In this document: one piece after another, positions 22,848 to 28,570 of the stretch
How the letters are laid out: each line of letters opens with the position of its first letter
Position numbering within the stretch: position 1 is the first letter of the stretch
DNA from: an uncultured Bacteroidales bacterium
GTDB lineage: Bacteria > Bacteroidota > Bacteroidia > Bacteroidales > Paludibacteraceae
Direction of reading: 5' to 3'
Length of the DNA: 33,556 nt
NCBI GenBank assembly: GCA_902799185.1
Contig: CADBZO010000024.1
Coordinates: forward strand, 1-33,556
Position numbers and translations under genes: made by a program
Notes under the pieces: model-generated
Seen by the model: only the letters and a program-made list of their open reading frames with translations
The model's database searches: none
Told to the model about the DNA's origin: nothing

Positions 22848-23897
22848 TTATAATCGTTTTACAATCCTATCTGCTAATTTATAGATGCCAATTTTTTGCT
22901 TCATGAATTCCAATGCTATACTTATTGCTAAACACAATACGGTGAGAATAAGCAAATCCCCCCCCCCACGCATCCATTCGCCAGTGTGTAGCCAATCTTT
23001 ACACCAATACCAGTTCAAGAAAGTATGCGTCAAATAGATGTTCATGGAATGTTTACCAAAGAAAATAAGAGCCTTCGTCGTGTACTTCATATGCCGAACT
23101 ATGGTAATCACACATATTGCTATGGCACAAGCAAGGAATCCATCTATGCGTATTCCACTCCAATGAGGAATTATCGGATACATGCGCAATATAATCACAC
23201 CCACTAAAACACAAAGCGATACAGCGGCTATAAGCGGCTTATGATTATCCAGCCATGCTTGAATATTAGCACTCTTCTCCTCGTAACATTTCCAGCCAAT
23301 GCCTAAAACAAACGGGAACTGCCAAGTACACAGGTCTATGTTATCGTACAGGATATGTATATGAGAAGAGCAACGCATAATTGCCATACCGAAGAACACC
23401 GCCAACCAAGGCTTGAGACGAACTGCTCTGAATAATAACGGAAAGAGCAAGTAGAGAATGATGATGAGTTTGTTGAACCACCAAGTGATATTATACGAAC
23501 AGAAACCTTGTAAGCCGAATAAATCAATCACTAATCGTTTGGTGATGTTTACATGCTCGCCGTATGCATCGGTCAATGTGCGCCCGAACACAAAGTAGGT
23601 AATGGGTACAAAGATAATAAAGATAACCCAGTAGTTGAGATAAAACTTGGTTAACCTGCGTAGGATGAATTTTATATCATCCTTTATGGAGATGGGTTTA
23701 TATTGGGCAGCCAAGCCATATCCCGAACAGAACAGGAACATCGCCACACACACCTTCCCCAGTACGCCAATCCACGCGAGGACGCCGGTATATGGCTCCA
23801 CTTCGGGAGGTGGTGCACCATACATGTGATGGAATAACATTGCCAGAATTGCAATGCCCTTCATTACAGATGTGTCTTGTTTGGTTAATGAAAACAT
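22848..23897 (-). CDS. Acyltransferase family 3 membrane protein (OafA-like)
   Basis: 349 residues from the ATG at 23895-23897 (MFSLTKQDTSVMKGIAIL), 4 nt after the stop of the acetyltransferase gene; longer frames run into that gene. About ten hydrophobic helices. Near the start is KGIAILAMLFHHMYG, the acyltransferase-3 helix with a catalytic-type His; later GKHSMNIYLTHTF is typical of the family. These enzymes move acetyl or other acyl groups from the cytoplasm to sugars on the periplasmic side. In this island it probably modifies the same surface glycan. Confidence 0.87.
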   Translation of the reverse strand: MFSLTKQDTSVMKGIAILAMLFHHMYGAPPPEVEPYTGVLAWIGVLGKVCVAMFLFCSGYGLAAQYKPISIKDDIKFILRRLTKFYLNYWVIFIIFVPITYFVFGRTLTDAYGEHVNITKRLVIDLFGLQGFCSYNITWWFNKLIIILYLLFPLLFRAVRLKPWLAVFFGMAIMRCSSHIHILYDNIDLCTWQFPFVLGIGWKCYEEKSANIQAWLDNHKPLIAAVSLCVLVGVIILRMYPIIPHWSGIRIDGFLACAIAICVITIVRHMKYTTKALIFFGKHSMNIYLTHTFLNWYWCKDWLHTGEWMRGGGDLLILTVLCLAISIALEFMKQKIGIYKLADRIVKRL

Positions 23898-23901
23898 ACT
23901 C

Positions 23902-24597
23902 TTATAGCCACCAGTGGTAAATGGGCGTGATGGATTGTATGGTAAAGCCGTTTTTCTCGTACCAACGGCACGCATCGGTATTGGCTTTTTGGGTCGGGAC
24001 TTCGAGTGTCTTTATACCGCGTTCGAATAGGTAACCATCCAAGGTGGACATGATTTTGCCGCCAATGCCTTGGTGTTGCACATCTGTATCTACGGCAACT
24101 AATCCGATGTGCCCCAACTCGCCGGTATGGTCAATAGTAATCATTCCTTTTGCTGTTCCTTGTGTATCTGGATAAATCAAGATTTGCTTGTTCGTTCCTT
24201 CTTTCGGACACGCGTTCTCAATCCAACGGGTATAAAGCCTCTCATAGCAACCTTTGGGAAGCCGCTCCTCCAATTTGAAACGAGAATAACCTCCGCTAAC
24301 CAATGCTAACCGATATAAATCTTCATTCGGTTGTGCTGCTTTATAGAACGAGATTTCCGGGAATTGTTGGCGCGGTTCGCAGGGCTTGCTATACAAGATT
24401 TTCTCATCCACCAGCCGTGCACCATCTGCCGAAAAGCCTACATTATTAGGATCAAAGATGTATAGCAGATCAAATTGCTGCTTTACGATTTCTTGCTGCT
24501 TCTTCAACTCGATTGCATCCTCGGCGGTTTGTAAATCTACTCGACCGATGCGCAAGCCAAAGAAATCACTATCCCACAGTAACGAACGAATCTCCAT
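23902..24597 (-). CDS. wecD: GNAT acetyltransferase, WecD-like (dTDP-Fuc4N N-acetyltransferase)
   Basis: 231 residues from the ATG at 24595-24597, whose last base is shared with the TGA of the upstream GT2 gene (TGATG); an ATG at 24612 is an alternative. It resembles E. coli WecD in order: WDSDFFG near the N-terminus, SRFKLEERLP then YTRWIENA in the middle, and the GNAT core IGLVAVDTDVQHQGIGGKIM followed by LEVPTQKANTDACRWYEKNGF and a final YHWWL. WecD acetylates dTDP-Fuc4N to dTDP-Fuc4NAc using acetyl-CoA. Presence of wecE in the same island supports this substrate. The resemblance is from memory of the family and is not an alignment. Confidence 0.8.
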   Translation of the reverse strand: MEIRSLLWDSDFFGLRIGRVDLQTAEDAIELKKQQEIVKQQFDLLYIFDPNNVGFSADGARLVDEKILYSKPCEPRQQFPEISFYKAAQPNEDLYRLALVSGGYSRFKLEERLPKGCYERLYTRWIENACPKEGTNKQILIYPDTQGTAKGMITIDHTGELGHIGLVAVDTDVQHQGIGGKIMSTLDGYLFERGIKTLEVPTQKANTDACRWYEKNGFTIQSITPIYHWWL

Positions 24598-25550
24598 CAG
24601 TCTATATTGCATTTGTCGCTTACAATAAAAGTCGGACGCTCTTTTGCTTTCTCAAAGAGTTTGCCGAGGTAGATACCCACGATACCAATGAGCGAAATGA
24701 TGATTCCGCCCAACAACCAAAGTGAAATAATCAGGCTGGCAAATCCCATTACTTCAATAAGCCCCATGCAGTAACGAACGATGAAGACAATCCCAACGAT
24801 GAAAGCGGCCAAAGTTACCAGCAAACCCATCTGTACCATGAGACGCATCGGTTTGTCGGAGAAGGAAATAATGGTATCAAAAGCCAGTTTGAACAAACGG
24901 CTTAGATTATAGGTTGATTTGCCTTCGGCACGTTCGTCATGCTGAATAGGAAGATAGGCTTTCCGAAATCCGACCCATTGAATCTGTGTCGGGAAATAGC
25001 GCATGGCGTCACCCATAGAGAGTACCGCATCAATGACTTTGCGGTTGTATATACCGAAATTGGCTACCGATGCGTCTTGTTGAGTTTCGGTCAGAAAAGA
25101 AAATACTTTATAGAAACACTTGGAGCCAAGTTTTTTGAACCAACCGTGCGAACGCTGAATACGTTGAGCCAGCACGGAATCATAGCCCTCTTGGGCTTTG
25201 GCGTAGAGGTTCAGGATTTCTTCGGGACGGTCCTGGAGGTCGCAGTCCATGACTACGACCCATTCGCCGGAGGCGTAAGAGAGGCCTGCGGTAATGGCAT
25301 AATGCTGACCGAAATTGCGGGAGAGATTGAGACCTTTGACGCGCGGGTTCTTCTTGCACTCGGTTTCTATAGCCGCCCATGAGTTGTCAGGCGAGGCATC
25401 GTTGACCAGGATGATCTCGTAATCATCCGTGATAGAAGTGAGCGCCTCTACATTGCGCCGCACTAATTCGGCAACCATCTTCTCCCCGCGATAGACAGGG
25501 GAGACAACAGAAAGATGACAGGTATTACTTGGTGCGCCGTCGGGCAACAT
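24597..25550 (-). CDS. GT2 glycosyltransferase, GtrB/ArnC-like (undecaprenyl-phosphate sugar transferase)
   Basis: 317 residues. GT-A domain: LSVVSPVYRGE, LVNDASPDNS, LNLSRNFGQHYAITAGL and the acidic motif VVVMDCDLQDRPEE (Asp102, 104, 107), then DERAEGKSTYN (about 205-215). Two C-terminal helices at about 239-261 and 268-297 and the ending YLGKLFEKAKERPTFIV are typical of GtrB/ArnC/DPM1-type enzymes that transfer a nucleotide sugar to a polyprenyl phosphate. With wecE and wecD nearby, undecaprenyl-phosphate-Fuc4NAc is the suggested product (inference). First gene of the island; a long leader with a predicted structured RNA separates it from its promoter. Confidence 0.88.
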   Translation of the reverse strand: MLPDGAPSNTCHLSVVSPVYRGEKMVAELVRRNVEALTSITDDYEIILVNDASPDNSWAAIETECKKNPRVKGLNLSRNFGQHYAITAGLSYASGEWVVVMDCDLQDRPEEILNLYAKAQEGYDSVLAQRIQRSHGWFKKLGSKCFYKVFSFLTETQQDASVANFGIYNRKVIDAVLSMGDAMRYFPTQIQWVGFRKAYLPIQHDERAEGKSTYNLSRLFKLAFDTIISFSDKPMRLMVQMGLLVTLAAFIVGIVFIVRYCMGLIEVMGFASLIISLWLLGGIIISLIGIVGIYLGKLFEKAKERPTFIVSDKCNID

Positions 25551-25599
25551 AGTAATGGGTAGTGTTTCTTATTAGTTGTCGCGGGCTCCGCACGATTGT

Positions 25600-25830
25600 C
25601 TATAAAAATAAGAAAAGCGTGGAACCTTATTCTACGCTCATTCCTAAATCTGTGGCTCTGGTAAACCGTTTCCCAAGAATAAACAATAATGCCCACGCCG
25701 ATATGCATAAACGCCTACTTGGCGTAGGTATATACATATCCACAGGACATTTATTGTACTATCTTGTCTTGGGGGAAGAAAATTTACCAGATTTTCAGAT
25801 TTCCAAAACAAGCGTCAATAAACGCCTTCT
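25600..25830 (-). ncRNA. Predicted rod-shaped structured RNA, 6S-like, in the leader of the glycan island
   Basis: Complementary segments pair in nested order. 25627-25631 pairs with 25817-25821, 25634-25638 with 25811-25815, 25646-25652 with 25796-25802, 25658-25665 with 25783-25790, and 25672-25677 with 25768-25773. 25683-25691 pairs with 25748-25757 (one bulge), 25700-25705 with 25735-25740, and 25711-25715 with 25721-25725 around a 5-nt loop. This is a single rod of about 200 nt with internal bubbles, the architecture of 6S RNA. On the minus strand the 3' arm is followed by a hairpin option (GCGTAGAA/TTCCACGC) and a T-rich run near 25600-25615. The promoter at 25913-25943 reads toward it. 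I could not confirm a family by sequence; a structured 5' leader or attenuator is the alternative. Confidence 0.5.
25603..25638 (-). terminator. Terminator- or attenuator-like hairpin before the GT2 gene
   Basis: On the minus strand AGCGTAGAA (25630-25638) can pair with TTCCACGCT (25617-25625), nine positions with one mismatch, followed by TTTCTTATTTTT. It would end the rod RNA or attenuate transcription into the glycan genes, and it competes with the base of the rod fold. Confidence 0.4.
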
Positions 25831-25912
25831 ATGTAATTTGTAATGTTTCCGCTAAGGTCTGCAAAGCGGGTTTTGCCCACCCACATTCCCCGGCGCGTAT
25901 TCATTACGAGTG

Positions 25913-25943
25913 CAAAGGTACTACTTTTTTTTGACATGTGCAA
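25913..25943 (-). promoter_or_regulatory. Promoter of the structured RNA / glycan island
   Basis: Minus strand: TTG (25941-25943), 20-nt spacer beginning CACATGTCA then eight A, and TACCTTTG (25913-25920). Expected start near 25906, about 355 nt before the GT2 start codon, with the predicted rod RNA in between. Confidence 0.8.
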
Positions 25944-26069
25944 GAGTTGGGGCGATTTTTACCGGAAAATTCCGAAAATCCGAAGACTACCGGCAATACA
26001 AAGAAGCCAGATACGCCGGAAAATCCTGAAAATCCAGACCGCTATGCTCATCCAAGGGCCGGTCTAATA

Positions 26070-26155
26070 AAATAGCCATGTAAAGTAAATGAAATAGCTA
26101 AATAAGTTAAATAGCCATGATGTAAAGTAAATAAAGTAGCTAAATAAAATAAATA
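26070..26155. repeat. Two imperfect direct repeats of about 40 bp upstream of the rho promoter
   Basis: AAATAGCCATG followed by GTAAAGTAAAT-like and TAGCTAAATAA segments occurs from 26070 to 26108 and again from 26109 to about 26150. A partial third copy (GATAGCAATG) adjoins the rho promoter. The sequence is AT-rich with no open frame of note. Confidence 0.65.
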
Positions 26156-26189
26156 AGATAGCAATGTGAACAGATTTTTGGAAGAAAAA

Positions 26190-26221
26190 TTTGCATATGT
26201 CATTTTTTTTGCGTACCTTTG
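26190..26221 (+). promoter_or_regulatory. Promoter of rho
   Basis: Plus strand: TTTG (26190-26193), 20-nt spacer beginning CATATGTCA then eight T, and TACCTTTG (26214-26221). Expected start near 26228, about 58 nt before the rho ATG at 26286. This position rules out the longer open frame that begins at 26166. Confidence 0.88.
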
Positions 26222-26285
26222 CAGCGGATTTGAGAAAAAGCGTCTTTTTTTTCAGATATTTCCAAGAATATATTTTATTTTATCT

Positions 26286-28082
26286 ATGCAATACGAATTA
26301 CAAAAACTCGAGCGTATGTCGCTCGACGAAGTGCGTGAGATTGCGGTGAGCATGGGTCTTAGTCCCCGTCGCAGCCAATCCATACGCGAGATCAGTTATG
26401 CTATTCTGGACGCCCAGGCGGACAACCGCGCAGCCGTAGTCCAAGCGAAAGAGGACGAACGCGCCGCTGCCGGTCTGCCGTCCAAGCGCGAGCGTGTACG
26501 CGGCGTAAAACGTACCGCCGCCAAGGTCAATACCTCGAACATGAAAAGCGAGCAGGTGATAGCTACCGTAGGTTCCGAGAAAGAAGAGATGGCGAAGATG
26601 CAGGAGGACTTGAAGGCAAACAACCACAAGCCCAACAAGACCGTACAGCAAGCCGGCGGTATCTTAGGCGAAGCTCCTGAGGAGGGACACAAGAGCCCGG
26701 TATCCCCAAAGAATGATATACCGGCTCCACAGACGGTAGCGCAACCGGAGGCATCCGCTGCCACGGAAGAAGCTCCCGCCCCTAAGACCAAGAAACGCGG
26801 ACGGCCGAAGAAAAACGCCGTTCCCGAACAGGCAGAGCCTGCTACGGAGGTAACTCCGGCACAGGAAGAGACGCCGGCTGCCGTAGCGGTTTCCGAAGCT
26901 CCGCAGGCTCCTGCCGAGGAACAGGAAGAAGAGACTCCGAGTTTCGTACTGCCTAACCTGGGCGAGAACGTGATAGCGATGGGTACATTAGAGTGTACGC
27001 CGGACGGCTACGGATTCCTGCGTTCCGCCGATTACAACTATCTCCCCAGCCCCGACGACGTCTATGTAAGCAAGGACCAGGTGCGCCAATACGGTCTCAA
27101 GCCCGGCGACACCGTGGAGTGTACCATCCGCGTCAACCCGCAGCCGGACAAGTTCTTCCCGATGGACAAAGTGATCCGTATCAACGGTCTTGATCCCGAA
27201 TTGGCAAAGCGCCGTGTGGCATTCGAAAACCTCACCCCGCTCTTCCCCGACCAGAAATTCAAACTCTGCACCGGTCATAACGACTCTCTCTCGGTTCGTA
27301 TGATCGACCTCTTCTCGCCTATCGGCAAGGGTCAGCGCGGACTGATTGTAGCCCAGCCGAAGACCGGTAAGACCGTTCTGTTGAAGGAGCTGGCGAACGC
27401 TATTCTGAAGAACAACCCCGAGGTCTATATGATTGTCCTGTTGATTGACGAGCGCCCGGAGGAAGTGACCGACATGGCGCGAAGCGTGGACGCGGAAGTG
27501 ATTGCTTCTACCTTCGACGAGCCGGCAGACAACCACGTACGCGTAGCGAACATCGTTCACGAGAAGGCCAAACGCCTGGTGGAGAGCGGTCACGACGTAG
27601 TCATCCTGCTTGACTCGATCACCCGTCTGGCACGTGCGTACAACACTGTAGCCCCCTCGTCCGGCAAAGTGCTTTCCGGCGGTGTGGAGGCGCAGGCGCT
27701 GCATAAACCCAAGCGTTTCTTCGGTGCTGCGCGTAACATCGAGCACGGCGGCAGTCTGACCATCATCGCTACGGCGCTCACCGAGACCGGCAGCAAGATG
27801 GACGACCTGATCTTCGAGGAGTTCAAGGGAACGGGTAACATGGAGTTGCAGCTCGACCGTAAGTTAGCCAACCGCCGTATCTTCCCCGCCGTAGATATAC
27901 CGGCGTCCAGCACCCGCCGCGACGACCTGTTGCTGCCGGCCGACGTGCTGAGCCGTATGTGGCAGATCCGCAAGCAGCTGAGCGACATGAACGGTCAGGA
28001 GGCGATGGAGAAGCTCAAGACCTATATGGAGCGGACGGAGGACAACGACGAGTTCCTTCTGGCAGTTAACGGAGCGCGTTAA
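26286..28082 (+). CDS. rho: Transcription termination factor Rho with extended linker
   Basis: 598 residues from the ATG at 26286. Rho_N domain at 1-45 ([18 protein letters not shown]), then an Ala/Pro/Glu-rich, poorly structured linker of about 180 residues carrying the AT-hook-like [10 protein letters not shown] near residue 168. The RNA-binding cold-shock-like domain follows ([20 protein letters not shown]), then the RecA-type ATPase with P-loop VAQPKTGKT (near 356), [25 protein letters not shown] and the Q/R-loop region [20 protein letters not shown]. Rho is the RNA-dependent hexameric ATPase that ends transcription. E. coli Rho is 419 residues, so most of the extra length is the linker, as in other Bacteroidota. 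The stop codon lies in a perfect 15-bp inverted repeat. Confidence 0.96.
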   Translation: MQYELQKLERMSLDEVREIAVSMGLSPRRSQSIREISYAILDAQADNRAAVVQAKEDERAAAGLPSKRERVRGVKRTAAKVNTSNMKSEQVIATVGSEKEEMAKMQEDLKANNHKPNKTVQQAGGILGEAPEEGHKSPVSPKNDIPAPQTVAQPEASAATEEAPAPKTKKRGRPKKNAVPEQAEPATEVTPAQEETPAAVAVSEAPQAPAEEQEEETPSFVLPNLGENVIAMGTLECTPDGYGFLRSADYNYLPSPDDVYVSKDQVRQYGLKPGDTVECTIRVNPQPDKFFPMDKVIRINGLDPELAKRRVAFENLTPLFPDQKFKLCTGHNDSLSVRMIDLFSPIGKGQRGLIVAQPKTGKTVLLKELANAILKNNPEVYMIVLLIDERPEEVTDMARSVDAEVIASTFDEPADNHVRVANIVHEKAKRLVESGHDVVILLDSITRLARAYNTVAPSSGKVLSGGVEAQALHKPKRFFGAARNIEHGGSLTIIATALTETGSKMDDLIFEEFKGTGNMELQLDRKLANRRIFPAVDIPASSTRRDDLLLPADVLSRMWQIRKQLSDMNGQEAMEKLKTYMERTEDNDEFLLAVNGAR

Positions 28083-28091
28083 CTGCCAGAA
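28057..28091. repeat. Perfect 15-bp inverted repeat across the rho stop codon
   Basis: TTCTGGCAGTTAACG (28057-28071) and CGTTAACTGCCAGAA (28077-28091) are exact reverse complements around a 5-nt loop. The left arm is rho coding sequence (LLAVN), the right arm holds the stop TAA and continues to the aroQ leader. No T-run follows. Confidence 0.9.
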
Positions 28092-28108
28092 ATGAAAGGT
28101 GAAAGGTG

Positions 28109-28555
28109 ATGCAGATTCTAATTATCAATGGTCCTAATCTGAACCGGCTCGGTACACGCGCGCCTGAAATATATGGTACGCGCACGATGGCACAGATTTT
28201 GTTGGATATCCAGCGTCAATGGCCGGATATCCACTTCCTGTACCGTCAGTCGAACCACGAGGGCGACCTCATTGACTGGATACAGATGACAAATGACAAA
28301 TGCCAAATGTCAAATGACCAATGCCTCGGTATCGTGCTCAATGCCGGCGGGTATAGCCATACGAGCGTGGCGTTGCGCGACGCGGTGGCGGAGAGCGAAG
28401 TGCCGGTGGTGGAAGTGCATATCAGCGACATCAGCCGTCGCGAGCCCTTCCGCAAGACCAGTCTTCTGACGGACGTGAGTGCGCACAGCATCATCGGACA
28501 AGGCACAGACGGCTATGCAAAGGCCGTGGAATGGCTGCTCGCCGGGAACAATTAA
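28109..28555 (+). CDS. aroQ: Type II 3-dehydroquinate dehydratase
   Basis: 148 residues from the ATG at 28109 (MQILIINGPNLNRLGTRAPE), 26 nt after rho; a GTG sits immediately before it. Type II motifs: NGPNLNRLG, catalytic Tyr in EIYG, QSNHEGDLIDWI, NAGGYSHTSVALRDAV, and EVHISDISRREPFR with the catalytic His. The enzyme dehydrates 3-dehydroquinate in the shikimate pathway. A period-7 repeat (28286-28320) encodes QMTNDKCQMSNDQC between LIDWI and GIVLNAGG. Compared with the Bacteroides enzyme as I remember it, the loop is about seven residues longer, equal to three heptamers. Confidence 0.94.
   Translation: MQILIINGPNLNRLGTRAPEIYGTRTMAQILLDIQRQWPDIHFLYRQSNHEGDLIDWIQMTNDKCQMSNDQCLGIVLNAGGYSHTSVALRDAVAESEVPVVEVHISDISRREPFRKTSLLTDVSAHSIIGQGTDGYAKAVEWLLAGNN
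28286..28320. repeat. Period-7 tract inside aroQ
   Basis: Five heptamers: ATGACAA twice, ATGCCAA, ATGTCAA, ATGACCA, with ATGCC following. They encode MTNDKCQMSNDQC in a loop next to the substrate-binding NAGGYSH motif. Confidence 0.88.
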
Positions 28556-28570
28556 TTATAGATTACATAC

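Noticed and set aside
25600-25830. tmRNA, RNase P RNA or SRP RNA as the identity of the structured leader
   Set aside because: None of their conserved sequence blocks is present on either strand; only the rod shape, as in 6S RNA, fits.
26166-26285. N-terminal extension of rho upstream of 26286
   Set aside because: The rho promoter (26190-26221) lies inside it, so this part is not in the mRNA.
26988-27746. 252-codon open frame antisense to rho
   Set aside because: It mirrors the GC-rich codon pattern of rho, has no recognisable domain or promoter, and rho is unquestionably the real gene.
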